Assembly (NCBI GenBank): GCA_003388505.1
Contig: QQVO01000004.1
Location: forward strand, 1-64,000
Length of the DNA: 64,000 bases
DNA from: Planctomycetota bacterium
GTDB taxonomy: Bacteria; Planctomycetota; Planctomycetia; Planctomycetales; Planctomycetaceae
Direction: 5' to 3'
The notes under the pieces were generated by a model. The model was not told the DNA's origin. It did not search any database and worked only from the letters and a program-made list of their open reading frames with translations. The translations under genes were made by a program, and so were the position numbers. Positions 44,634 to 52,311 of the stretch are shown here, in pieces (positions within the stretch are counted from its first letter, which is position 1; every line of letters starts with the position of its first letter).

Positions 44634-44987
44634 CTATCGCAATGGCAGATAGCGAACTTGTCCTTCCCATTCGCCTTCGTGACTGCACACGACGAGCAGG
44701 CACACTTCTTCGATGGCAGTTGAAAGTGCCACTTTACGAGTGACCTCGAAGACGCCCGGCATTGGCTTTCCATCCGCTACGCGCTCGTACGCGTACCGGG
44801 TCATCGTGCTGACGTCGTGAGTCAACATCACCCGCTGTTCACCCGCCGCCCATTCGAGTACGGTCGGATCATCGGCACCGGCAAGCCCCACGTCCTGGAC
44901 GCGAACGATGTCAGCATCCTGAATCGTCCGCTTGACGCCGCGAACGATGTTGTTGTTGAAGTTTTCATCCGCCAGCATGCGTAACAC
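44634..44987 (-). CDS. DUF5615 PIN-like toxin-family protein
   Basis: 117 residues, GTG start at 44987 with GGGGA 9 bases upstream; ATG 44978 would also give a normal family start. DUF5615 proteins are small PIN-fold relatives, probably nucleases, usually paired with DUF433 antitoxins. The acidic active-site motifs are visible: LADENF with D7 and E8, and VMLTHDVSTM with D58. The start lies five bases after the stop of the DUF433 gene upstream, so they form one operon. The end of the chain (SHEGEWEGQVRYLPLR) is typical. It is the distal gene of a four-gene unit. Confidence 0.85.
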   Translation of the reverse strand: MLRMLADENFNNNIVRGVKRTIQDADIVRVQDVGLAGADDPTVLEWAAGEQRVMLTHDVSTMTRYAYERVADGKPMPGVFEVTRKVALSTAIEEVCLLVVCSHEGEWEGQVRYLPLR

Positions 44988-44992
44988 GGGTT

Positions 44993-45325
44993 TTATTCCC
45001 CGTCACGGCGGCGCGCCAGCAGACGTGATCTCACCCCGGATGGGTCGAACCTCGTCTCATTCTCCGAGCGAACGGTATCGGCATGACTCTGCCGCTCGCC
45101 CAGATACGCATCAACCTCCACTCGATTGCCGAGATAATAGGCGATCACCGCGTAAACGTCGCCCAGGTCAACCGTGGGATATTGCCCCGCAATCTCCTCA
45201 GCCGTAAGGCCCTCGAGAAAGGCGGCGACGATGGTATCGAGTGTGACGCGCGTCCCTCCCACGCGCACCACCCCGTCGGCGTCTTCCAGCAGAGGAAGGG
45301 GTTGTGCCTCAAGAGTCAGCGACAT
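44993..45325 (-). CDS. DUF433 protein (candidate antitoxin), second of two
   Basis: 110 residues from ATG 45325, which has GGGGGA 8 bases upstream; ATG 45340 is the longer option. The DUF433 helix-turn-helix-like core is present: GVVRVGGTRVTLDTIVAAFLEGLTAEEIAGQYPTVDLGDVYAVIAYYLGN. In the common arrangement DUF433 precedes DUF5615 and neutralises it. A C-terminal extension (RQSHADTVRSENETRFDPSGVRSRL) distinguishes it from the other DUF433 protein. It is 5 bases upstream of the DUF5615 gene and probably is its direct partner. Confidence 0.85.
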   Translation of the reverse strand: MSLTLEAQPLPLLEDADGVVRVGGTRVTLDTIVAAFLEGLTAEEIAGQYPTVDLGDVYAVIAYYLGNRVEVDAYLGERQSHADTVRSENETRFDPSGVRSRLLARRRDGE

Positions 45326-45356
45326 GTTATGGTCCCCCATTCACCCTTGAACTCCA

Positions 45357-45590
45357 TCAGGCGGCTCCGCCCGGCAAAACCAGCATGCGATCCCGCGCCA
45401 GGTCGGCTGCATATTGCAGCGCCGCCTGAATGTCCTCCTCGTCGATATGGTATCCCCGCATAATCTCTTCGTGACTCTCGCCGGCAGCCAGGTTGTCCAG
45501 CACCACCGAAACCATCACCCGCGTCCCCTTGATGCAAGGCTTGCCGTGGCAGACGTTCGAGTCAACACTGATCCGATCCCGCCAGTTCAT
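45357..45590 (-). CDS. DUF433 protein, first of two
   Basis: 77 residues from ATG 45590 (GGAGA about 10 bases before it). Short form of the family: MNWRDRISVDSNVCHGKPCI, then GTRVMVSVVLDNLAAGESHEEIMRGYHIDEEDIQAALQYAADLA. It is a different subtype from the longer DUF433 protein downstream: it has the N-terminal RI-VD--VCHGKPCIKGTR motif that the other lacks. Two DUF433 genes in front of one DUF5615 gene is unusual. It may bind another toxin, or both may repress the operon. The gap to the next gene is 31 bases. Confidence 0.85.
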   Translation of the reverse strand: MNWRDRISVDSNVCHGKPCIKGTRVMVSVVLDNLAAGESHEEIMRGYHIDEEDIQAALQYAADLARDRMLVLPGGAA

Positions 45591-45611
45591 TGTGTCACGA
45601 TCTCCCATTCG

Positions 45612-45896
45612 TCACTCGCCCTCCGCAGTGTGCGTTGAACTCCCCGACACCGAAGTCGCCGCTCCCGACGGCACAGCACTCTGCTCCTCTCCTTCCAGCC
45701 GTGTTTCGAGTTCCCGGCGATGCCGGTACAGCACGGCTACCAGTTCATCGTCCTCAATGTCGCCCAGTCCACGTCCCAGGTGAGCCTCACCCAGTAATCC
45801 TTGGTCGGCGAACAACTGCCCCAGCCGCACGTCGGGCGCAAGCTCCGAAACTTCGGCAAGCACCGCCAGTGCTTCGCGCTTTGCATCTGTCGTCAT
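45612..45896 (-). CDS. Small conserved protein of unknown function, first gene of the operon
   Basis: 94 residues, ATG 45896. It contains VSELAPDVRLGQLFADQGLLGEAHLGRGLGDIEDDELVAVLYRHRRELE, a pattern I associate with small planctomycete proteins of unknown role, often near toxin-like genes. The end is Ser/Thr/Gly-rich and probably flexible. It is acidic, with no signal peptide or metal site. Its stop lies 22 bases before the next start, so it is likely transcribed with both DUF433 genes and DUF5615. The promoter should lie in the short gap before the convergent side, 19 bases from the DUF1501 stop. Confidence 0.65.
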   Translation of the reverse strand: MTTDAKREALAVLAEVSELAPDVRLGQLFADQGLLGEAHLGRGLGDIEDDELVAVLYRHRRELETRLEGEEQSAVPSGAATSVSGSSTHTAEGE

Positions 45897-45915
45897 GGCA
45901 GCACGTCTTCGCCAT

Positions 45916-47352
45916 TTAGAATAACCCTGACACCACCCGCCCGTCCTGCACCAGCCGTCGCGGGCGGTTCAGCGTGTCATGGTACTCGCTCTCCGGGTCG
46001 ATCCCCAGCGCGTGGTACAGCGTGGCGATCAGGTCGTACGGGTGGACCGCGTCCAATTTGGGCCACGCGCCGTGACGGTCCGACTCGCCGTAGGATCCGC
46101 CCGGCTGCACCCCGCCGCCTGCGATCAGAAAACTGTAACACTCCGGCCAGTGGTCGCGACCGCCGGGCCCGACGTTATCGGTCGTCGGCGCGCCGATCTT
46201 CGGCGACCGGCCGAACTCACCGATCGCGACGAGCAGCGTCTTATCGAGCAGTCCCCGCTGCGCCATGTCTTCGATCAGGGCCGAGAGCGACTGGTCGAAC
46301 ACCGGGCAGCGGTGCTCGCGCAGCATCGGGAAGTTGTTGCGATGCGTATCCCATGAACCGTCCGGTCCCGGCGCAGGCTCGTCGTCCGACCGCGCCGGCC
46401 AGGTCACCTGCACGAACCGCGTGCCGGCTTCGATCAGCCGCCGGGCGAGCAGGCAACTCTGCCCGAACTGCGTCCGGCCGTATCGATCCCGCGTGCTCTC
46501 CGCTTCCTGCTCCAACTGAAACGCCCGCACCGCCCGCTGTGACTGAATCAGCGACAGCGCCGTTTCGTAATAGGCGTCAAGCGCGTCTGACCGCGGGGCC
46601 AACTGCCGATCGATCACTCCCTTCAGATCAACCCGAGATTGGAGCCGATCCAGCGGAATCTCCGCCGGCAGCGCGAACCCCTGGGGACTGAGGGGGCCGG
46701 TGGCGTCTTCGTACATGGTGTAGGGGTCGTAAGCTCCGCCCAGCAGTCCGGCCCCCTGCCCGACCCCGACTTCCCGGCCTTCCTTCACCGGTCCGCAAAC
46801 CGCCACGTTGTTGAACCGCCCCGTCTGGGCGGGTCGGTACTTCGCGACGACCGATCCCATCGACGGCAGGTCTTCCCGCGACGGCGGCACCGCCAGGCCG
46901 GTCGGGGAAAAGTTGCGCGGGTCGTGACCCGTCATCAGCATGTAGATGGCCGCACCGTGATTCCGCAGCCCCTTCGGATCAACACCGATCGACCGCACCA
47001 CCCGGTAATGCCGCGCCTGCTGCGCCAGGAGCGGCAGCACCTCCCCGAGGTACAGCCCCGGTGCGGTGGTGGCAATCGGCCGGAACTCGCCCCGGATGTC
47101 CTCCGGGGCCTCGGGCTTGGGATCCCACAGATCGATATGACTCGGCGATCCCTGGAGGAACACGAGAATCACTGAATCCGCCGCACCGAAACCCGTTCTC
47201 GCCTTCGCTTGCCCTCCGCTCTTCGCGGCCGCCTCCTGCCCCAGAAACTCCGGCAGTCCCAGTCCGAGCAGCGACAGTCCCCCCACTGTGAGAACTTCAC
47301 GCCGCGACCAGCCGTCGCACAAGCGTCCGCTGTTTCCGGTCAGAGAGAACAT
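45916..47352 (-). CDS. DUF1501 protein with Tat signal (second gene)
   Basis: 478 residues. A twin-arginine signal is clear: SRREVLTVGGLSLLGLGLPE (residues 16-35). The DUF1501 body has SVILVFLQGSPSHIDLWDPKPEAPEDIRGEF, VRSIGVDPKGLRNHGAAIYMLMTGHDP, and LLVAIGEFGRSPKIGAPTTDNVGPGGRDHWPECYS. It differs from the gene at 27627 in being without an adjacent DUF1549 gene and in a longer middle region, so the two are paralogues and not recent copies. It is exported and probably acts on carbohydrate or sulfate esters; this is inference from the family. It is the next gene upstream of the DUF433 operon on the same strand, 19 bases away. Confidence 0.88.
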   Translation of the reverse strand: MFSLTGNSGRLCDGWSRREVLTVGGLSLLGLGLPEFLGQEAAAKSGGQAKARTGFGAADSVILVFLQGSPSHIDLWDPKPEAPEDIRGEFRPIATTAPGLYLGEVLPLLAQQARHYRVVRSIGVDPKGLRNHGAAIYMLMTGHDPRNFSPTGLAVPPSREDLPSMGSVVAKYRPAQTGRFNNVAVCGPVKEGREVGVGQGAGLLGGAYDPYTMYEDATGPLSPQGFALPAEIPLDRLQSRVDLKGVIDRQLAPRSDALDAYYETALSLIQSQRAVRAFQLEQEAESTRDRYGRTQFGQSCLLARRLIEAGTRFVQVTWPARSDDEPAPGPDGSWDTHRNNFPMLREHRCPVFDQSLSALIEDMAQRGLLDKTLLVAIGEFGRSPKIGAPTTDNVGPGGRDHWPECYSFLIAGGGVQPGGSYGESDRHGAWPKLDAVHPYDLIATLYHALGIDPESEYHDTLNRPRRLVQDGRVVSGLF

Positions 47353-47585
47353 GTCTGATTCGCTTTCTGAGCGGGGGGAGTCTTATCGACAGTCTATTCG
47401 GCCGGGATGGGGCGGGTCTATTCACAACATGGAAAACGATGTCTTCACCGACGGGGACACGACCGGACAACGGCGCGTGAAATCAGCATGACACGTGAGC
47501 CTTCTCAGCGCTTCGCATCAGGCTTATCCTGCGGGCGGCGCCATCTCGGAGATCGAGATCTTGCAACGCATGTTTGAAAAGAAGT

Positions 47586-48965
47586 ATGCCCATGGTTCGC
47601 ACGGCCACAGTTTTCTTCAGCGCGCGTCTCACGATCTGTCTGGTGCTGACCGGCGATTGTGAGGCCCAGCAGCCCCGACTCGGACGCGGGGCGCAGTGGG
47701 TGAGGTCGCATTCGTTCTGGATCAGCGGGCTCACGCAGAATGGAGAGCTGTATGAGGTCGACGAATACCGAGGGGCCGGGCTGAATACTCTGATGGCGTG
47801 GGATCCGCGGCCGCTGTTGTTTCAAAAGTCGGCGGACGGGGGCCTGCCGATTCACTACCACGTCCACCAGAACCATGGGGAGACGCCGCAGGACTTCATC
47901 GAGCACGTGCGGGGTCTCGTCTCGGAGTCCGGTTGGATCACAGGACTGCTGATGCACGACGAGCCGCGCGTTCCGGCGATGGACAGAGTGGGCGCCGTGT
48001 GCGACGCGCTGCGCGAGGCGTTCCCCGATTTGCTCGTTTACTCGAATGCGCTGCCCAAGGGAGCGACGAACCCCGCCAAGTACGGCTTCACTGAGGATGT
48101 TCCCGACGACTTCTACGCGGCGTATGTCGAAGAATTTGCTCGCCGCGTTCGCGGCGACGTCCTGATGGTTGACATCTATCCACTCGGCACAGGCGGAGGC
48201 CATTCGCGAGTCTACTTCGAAACGCTGGCCCTTTTTCGTCACTGGGGTCTGAGACAGGACGTTCCGTACTGGTTGTTCATTCAGTCCACCGATCTCGGCG
48301 GGCGGGGACGCAGGCCCAGCGAGAGCGATCTGCGATTCCAGATTTTCGCGCCGCTGACATTCGGGTTTACCGGCATCTGTTACTTCACGTACGACCCCGC
48401 ACTCGGATCGGGGCTGATTGACGGCAACCGGAATCGCACGCCGCTTTACGAGCTTGCCGCGGACGTGAACGACGAAGTTATGCACATCGGCAGATCGTTG
48501 CGGTTTCTGCGTAGCACGCGAATTGCGTTCATCCTCGGCCGGCACGAAGCCGACGGGCGACTGGTTGAGAACGAGATGCCGCCGCTGCCGGACACCGAAC
48601 CCTGGACGTTGGACGAAGTCTCGGATCGACGGGAGATGTCTCTGATCGGCGTCGACATCGAGAAAGACGGCGCAGGTCGCGATGCGCTGGTCGGCTTTTT
48701 CAGGGACGACGACGGCGGGGAATACTTCATGGTGACCAACCTTTTCCATGAAAAGCATATGTCGGCCGCCGACGCTACACAGGTCGTCACGCTCCATTTC
48801 AGTCCGGACGTGGCTGCGGTCACCCGCCTGTCCCGGGAAACCGGCAAACCCGAAGAACTCGCGATCCGCGACGGTAGACTCGAACTCCGCCTGCCCGGAG
48901 GCACGGGAGACCTGTTTCGATTCGGGGATGCGAAATTTCCGGGACTTGAATCCGACGGTCTATAG
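47586..48965 (+). CDS. Secreted TIM-barrel glycosidase-like protein
   Basis: 459 residues from ATG 47586 (47592 also possible). A signal peptide is present (VFFSARLTICLVLTGDCEA). The chain reads like a beta/alpha barrel of the clan that includes GH42-type enzymes: LNTLMAWDPRPLLF, GLLMHDEPRVPAMD with an acidic HDEPR motif at the end of a strand, LLVYSNALPKGATNP, VLMVDIYPLG, and YWLFIQSTD followed by GFTGICYFTYDPALG. The acidic residues D/E in HDEP and D in VDIYP are plausible catalytic groups. A beta-rich C-terminal part (about 350-459) includes GEYFMVTNLFHEKHMS. The substrate is unknown. It is a single gene between two minus-strand genes, and no sugar transporter is adjacent. Confidence 0.7.
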   Translation: MPMVRTATVFFSARLTICLVLTGDCEAQQPRLGRGAQWVRSHSFWISGLTQNGELYEVDEYRGAGLNTLMAWDPRPLLFQKSADGGLPIHYHVHQNHGETPQDFIEHVRGLVSESGWITGLLMHDEPRVPAMDRVGAVCDALREAFPDLLVYSNALPKGATNPAKYGFTEDVPDDFYAAYVEEFARRVRGDVLMVDIYPLGTGGGHSRVYFETLALFRHWGLRQDVPYWLFIQSTDLGGRGRRPSESDLRFQIFAPLTFGFTGICYFTYDPALGSGLIDGNRNRTPLYELAADVNDEVMHIGRSLRFLRSTRIAFILGRHEADGRLVENEMPPLPDTEPWTLDEVSDRREMSLIGVDIEKDGAGRDALVGFFRDDDGGEYFMVTNLFHEKHMSAADATQVVTLHFSPDVAAVTRLSRETGKPEELAIRDGRLELRLPGGTGDLFRFGDAKFPGLESDGL

Positions 48966-49062
48966 TGCGGCTTACGGTAGGGCTCTTGATGGGGCACGAA
49001 CCCGTATGAAGCAGCAACGATGTGATCAGAGGTAGTAGCGGCGATGAGCCACTGTCACAGTT

Positions 49063-50382
49063 TCAGCGAACCTCCTCATCCAGATTCATTTCAAGCCGTT
49101 TGAGAATGGCTTCGGTGAGTCTGTCGAAGTCGGGGTCGCCGGGGGAACGGGTGAGGGCGAGGTGTTCGAAGGGGAGCAATTCGGTGTCGTCGACGCCTTC
49201 CAGCCTGGCCCGTTTGACGGCGACCGCGCCGTCCCCCTCTTCTTCGATGAATTCATCGAGGTCTTCGAGGGCGTCTTCGATTCGCGGCCGCACGATCTGC
49301 AGGAGTCTGCTTTCGTCGATCGCTGCCCGGATTTCGGTTCGCAGTTCGTCCGCGCCCGCTTCGCTCAAGGGGCCCCGCGTTCCGATCAGCAGGGAATACC
49401 GGACGTCGGAGTTGCGTTCGCGGTCGTTGAGGCTGTGCAGGAAGGCGGAGTCTGGCCACAAGTCGAGCGCGGCTTCATTCAGGCCGTCGGTGGTTGACCT
49501 CAAGAGCAGGCTGCCTGCCTCTGCAGATTCTTCCTGTTCCCGATGCTCGAGCCAATCGAGACCCGCGGGGAAATAGGCCAGTTGGCTGCCGTGGTTGGGA
49601 GTGGCAACCATGATGAGTTGGCGGACATTGCCGGGGTCGAGTTCCGGATTTTCGATGACGGCCCGCGTCACGAGTCCCCCCATCGAGTGGGCGACGACTG
49701 CGATGCGTCGATCGGGGTTGTCCCGACGGAATTCCGCGAGTTCCAACGCCAGCAGCGCGGCTGATTCATCGAGGGGGCCGTCGTTCGGATATTCGAAAAC
49801 TCCACAGGACCAGCTTTCCGATTGCAGAACCTCGTGGAAACCGCTGAGAAACCGGTGACTCGAGTTGTAGCCATGAACAATGACGACGAGGGGGCGCTCG
49901 TCGCTGACGTTTTCCCAGCCTTCGTCGAGGAAGAGCCCGTATTTGCCGGCATCTTCGCCGATGCGTTCGCGGATCTGTCGCTGGATGTCTCTCAAGCGGG
50001 CCAGAGCCGCATCCTTATCGAGAGTAATCACCAATTGCGGTTCGTCGCCGTCTTCGCCGCGATCGATCTGGACGGAGCATTCCTCCGGTAATGCGAGATT
50101 GAGCGCCAGCAGTCCGAGCAGTGTGCGGCTGTCGTTGAGGTTGATCGATCCATCCGGCAGGTTTTCGAATCCGGAAACGTCAAACCGGCCGGTTTCGGCG
50201 ACGGCTTGGACGACGGTGCTCCATGCCACACAGCCTTCGACCGCTGTGATGCGGATCTCATAGATGTTCGTTCGGACCGGTTCTACGGATTGCGGCGGAT
50301 CGTCCGCAGCGGCCTGACCGACGAGGAGCAGAGCGGAAAGGCAGCAGAGGGGATGCAACAGTCTCGACTGCTTCAAGATCAT
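49063..50382 (-). CDS. Secreted alpha/beta hydrolase (lipase/PGAP1-like)
   Basis: 439 residues, ATG 50382. A signal peptide is followed by an acidic region, then an alpha/beta-hydrolase core: oxyanion-type HGYN at 170-173 (VVIVHGYNSS), nucleophile S233 in VVAHSMGGLV, and ATPNHGSQLAYFPAGLDWLE. The catalytic Asp and His are not clearly assigned, though the acid may be in the DPGN region. This group hydrolyses esters such as triacylglycerols or acyl-inositol; here the substrate is unknown. The C-terminal 120 residues are acidic (EEEGDGAVAV). The first 140 residues are unusual for lipases and may hold an adaptor domain. It is transcribed away from the small gene at 50662. Confidence 0.75.
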   Translation of the reverse strand: MILKQSRLLHPLCCLSALLLVGQAAADDPPQSVEPVRTNIYEIRITAVEGCVAWSTVVQAVAETGRFDVSGFENLPDGSINLNDSRTLLGLLALNLALPEECSVQIDRGEDGDEPQLVITLDKDAALARLRDIQRQIRERIGEDAGKYGLFLDEGWENVSDERPLVVIVHGYNSSHRFLSGFHEVLQSESWSCGVFEYPNDGPLDESAALLALELAEFRRDNPDRRIAVVAHSMGGLVTRAVIENPELDPGNVRQLIMVATPNHGSQLAYFPAGLDWLEHREQEESAEAGSLLLRSTTDGLNEAALDLWPDSAFLHSLNDRERNSDVRYSLLIGTRGPLSEAGADELRTEIRAAIDESRLLQIVRPRIEDALEDLDEFIEEEGDGAVAVKRARLEGVDDTELLPFEHLALTRSPGDPDFDRLTEAILKRLEMNLDEEVR

Positions 50383-50661
50383 TATTCCTGTGGGGGAATT
50401 TCGTAATTCACCGGGAAGCCATTGTAAGCGGCCTGCGGAGGCTGTCGAAACTCGCAGATCGCTGCGGATAAGGTTCGGTGGACTGGACGGCGTGTTTCAG
50501 GAGTTGCGGCGTACTCCGCGGCGGCGGGTGTGGTTTGACCGCTTCGTGCCGTGGAACTACGATCACTGGTTCGCTGTCCGGAGTGACGTCTCGACCTGCG
50601 GTCACGGTGTCGTGGGTTGTGTCTGTTCCCGTTATCTGCTGACTGGAGATAGAGCCGAACC

Positions 50662-50826
50662 ATGGGTCGTGTTGAACGCACACGGGAGATCGCCCGTCGC
50701 CGAGCGCGTCGGGCCAAGCTGACCAAGCTGAAGAAGCGGTACGAAGCCGCGAAGACTCAGTCTGAAAAGACCGAACTCGAGGCGAAGATCCGCAAAGTCA
50801 GCCCCTTCGCGACGATCTCCGACTGA
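50662..50826 (+). CDS. Small basic planctomycete protein (DUF6800-like)
   Basis: 54 residues, too short for routine ORF lists: MGRVERTREIARRRARRAKL, then TKLKKRYEAAKTQSEKTELEAKIRKVSPFATISD. It is dominated by Arg, Lys, Ala and Glu and predicted to be one long helix, with no membrane or signal segment. The start, RRRARR run and KIRKVSPF ending match a small protein I associate with planctomycete genomes (DUF6800), and I am moderately sure of that. Its role is unknown; an RNA- or ribosome-associated protein would fit the charge. GGAG lies 14 bases upstream, which is weak. A hairpin (GCCGTGG/CCACGGC, 50834-50849) follows 7 bases after the stop. Confidence 0.7.
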   Translation: MGRVERTREIARRRARRAKLTKLKKRYEAAKTQSEKTELEAKIRKVSPFATISD

Positions 50827-51101
50827 CGGGGAGGCCGTGGAGCCACGGCTTGCGCGCAGTCTTGAGGATGCCTGAGGCGTTGCGGGGGGATGCCTGAGGT
50901 CGTGCACTGCGGTACAATGTTGTTTGCGGTCATGCTTTCGGCGCTCTTACCGTTGCTCGCGATGTGCCGGCAACGTTCGCCGAGTTGCTGCCGATCTGAG
51001 GACCGGAGGCAGGACGCGCTCCCGCCGATTACCGCACCGGGGAAGTCAGGAGTTCTTCCGAGATCCGGTGTCCCGCCTGTTTGACATCCCGGAGGAATCT
51101 G

Positions 51102-51902
51102 ATGAATCGAAGCCGACTTCGAAACGGTCTGTTCTGCGCACTCGCGTGTACGACGTTGTGGACGGTTTGCGGCGCCGCGTCCGCTGAAGAGTGGGGGACG
51201 CTGGAGGGACAGTTCATTCTTGAAGGAAGTCCGCTGGAACTCGATCCGCTGGTGGCGAAAGGGGACTCCAGCGCGAAGGACGCGGCCGTGTGCGCGGTCG
51301 ACGGCGTGCCGGACCAGTCTCTGGTGGTCAATCCGGAGAACATGGGGATCGCCAACATCTGCATCTACATGAGGAAGGCGCCCGACGAGATTCATCCCGA
51401 GTTGGAAGAGAGCGACGAAAAAGAAGTCGTCTTCGATCAGAAGGGGTGCCAGTTTGTGCCCCATATCCTGATCGTGCGGACCGACCAGACGGTGCTGGTG
51501 AAGAGCGACGATCCGATCAACCACAACACGCGGACGAGCCCCTTCAGCAACGATCCGATTAATCTCATCATCCGCCCCAACGATCGCGAGGGGGTGGAAG
51601 TCGAAATGCCGAAGTCGGAGTTGCGCACGCCGCCGGTGAAGGTTTCGTGCGATATCCATCCGTGGATGTCGGCTTACTGGATGGTGACCGACCATCCATA
51701 CGTCGCGGTGACCGACAAGGACGGCAAATTCAAGATCGAGAACCTTCCCGCAGGGGAACACACGTTTCGCGTGTGGCAGGAGCGATCGGGGTATGTTGAG
51801 ACGGCGGAATTTGAGCGGGATCTGACGGTCGAGATTACGGCCGGCGAGACATTGACGCTGGAGCCGTTCAAGGTGCCGGCGGCTTCGTTCGAGAAGGAAT
51901 GA
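51102..51902 (+). CDS. Secreted cupredoxin-like protein with carboxypeptidase-regulatory-like segment
   Basis: 266 residues from ATG 51102, with GGAGGA 5 bases upstream; a TTG at 51081 is less likely. A signal peptide spans about 1-28 (LFCALACTTLWTVCGAASA). A type I copper site is suggested by H141 in DDPINHNTR and by C183, H186 and M189 in VSCDIHPWM. The rest of the cupredoxin fold surrounds it: VVNPENMGIANICIYMRKAP, VPHILIVRTDQTVLVKSDD. The C-terminal part (TDKDGKFKIENLPAGEHTFRVWQE) looks like a small beta-sandwich regulatory domain. It may carry electrons outside the cytoplasm, perhaps to c-type cytochromes; the partner is not in view. A strong terminator follows. Confidence 0.75.
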   Translation: MNRSRLRNGLFCALACTTLWTVCGAASAEEWGTLEGQFILEGSPLELDPLVAKGDSSAKDAAVCAVDGVPDQSLVVNPENMGIANICIYMRKAPDEIHPELEESDEKEVVFDQKGCQFVPHILIVRTDQTVLVKSDDPINHNTRTSPFSNDPINLIIRPNDREGVEVEMPKSELRTPPVKVSCDIHPWMSAYWMVTDHPYVAVTDKDGKFKIENLPAGEHTFRVWQERSGYVETAEFERDLTVEITAGETLTLEPFKVPAASFEKE

Positions 51903-51927
51903 TCGCAGCAGAACCGATCATCTGATC

Positions 51928-51973
51928 AGCCCGGCTCTGCTTTGTTCGCGGAGCCGGGCTTTGTTGTGTTTTG
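51928..51973 (+). terminator. Rho-independent terminator of the cupredoxin-like gene
   Basis: AGCCCGGCTC (51928-51937) and GAGCCGGGCT (51951-51960) make a perfect 10-bp stem with a 13-base loop. It is followed at once by TTGTTGTGTTTT. It begins 26 bases after the stop codon and is the clearest factor-independent terminator in the window. Confidence 0.88.
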
Positions 51974-52031
51974 AGCGTTCCATGTTGTACCCGTACCGCT
52001 CGAAGTTCCCGCTTTCGAGGGTTGCCCGGCT

Positions 52032-52048
52032 TAGAGCAAATTGCTCTA
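52032..52048. repeat. Perfect short palindrome (8-bp arms)
   Basis: TAGAGCAA, A, TTGCTCTA. It is AT-richer than its surroundings and lies 93 bases before the small membrane-protein gene. It could be an operator, but no regulator is known to match it. Confidence 0.5.
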
Positions 52049-52140
52049 CGGTGTGTCCGCGTCGAGCGATGTTTGGACTTTCGAGGACGGGAATTCGCGA
52101 GACAGATCGCCAACACTGATTTGCGAAGCGCTATAACGTG

Positions 52141-52311
52141 ATGCGAAACCACGTTGGATTCATCCTGCAGTTCGCTGCGCTGGTCTTTCTGCCGTTGTTG
52201 ATTCTGTGGCAGCTTAATTTCGGGTTTCGGCTGATCTGGATGCCGGGGCTGACGGTGGCGGCTGTGGTGGTGTTCTATGTCGGCCATCTGTTGCGCGGGG
52301 GGTCGCGATGA
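52141..52311 (+). CDS. Small membrane protein coupled to the BamB-like gene
   Basis: 56 residues from ATG 52141, too short for routine ORF lists: MRNHVGFILQFAALVFLPLL, then ILWQLNFGFRLIWMPGLTVAAVVVFYVGHLLRGGSR. Two hydrophobic helices with a positively charged end are visible. Its stop overlaps the start of the next gene (ATGA at 52308), which argues for translational coupling. No family is recognised. A role together with the large repeat protein is likely but unproven. Confidence 0.7.
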   Translation: MRNHVGFILQFAALVFLPLLILWQLNFGFRLIWMPGLTVAAVVVFYVGHLLRGGSR

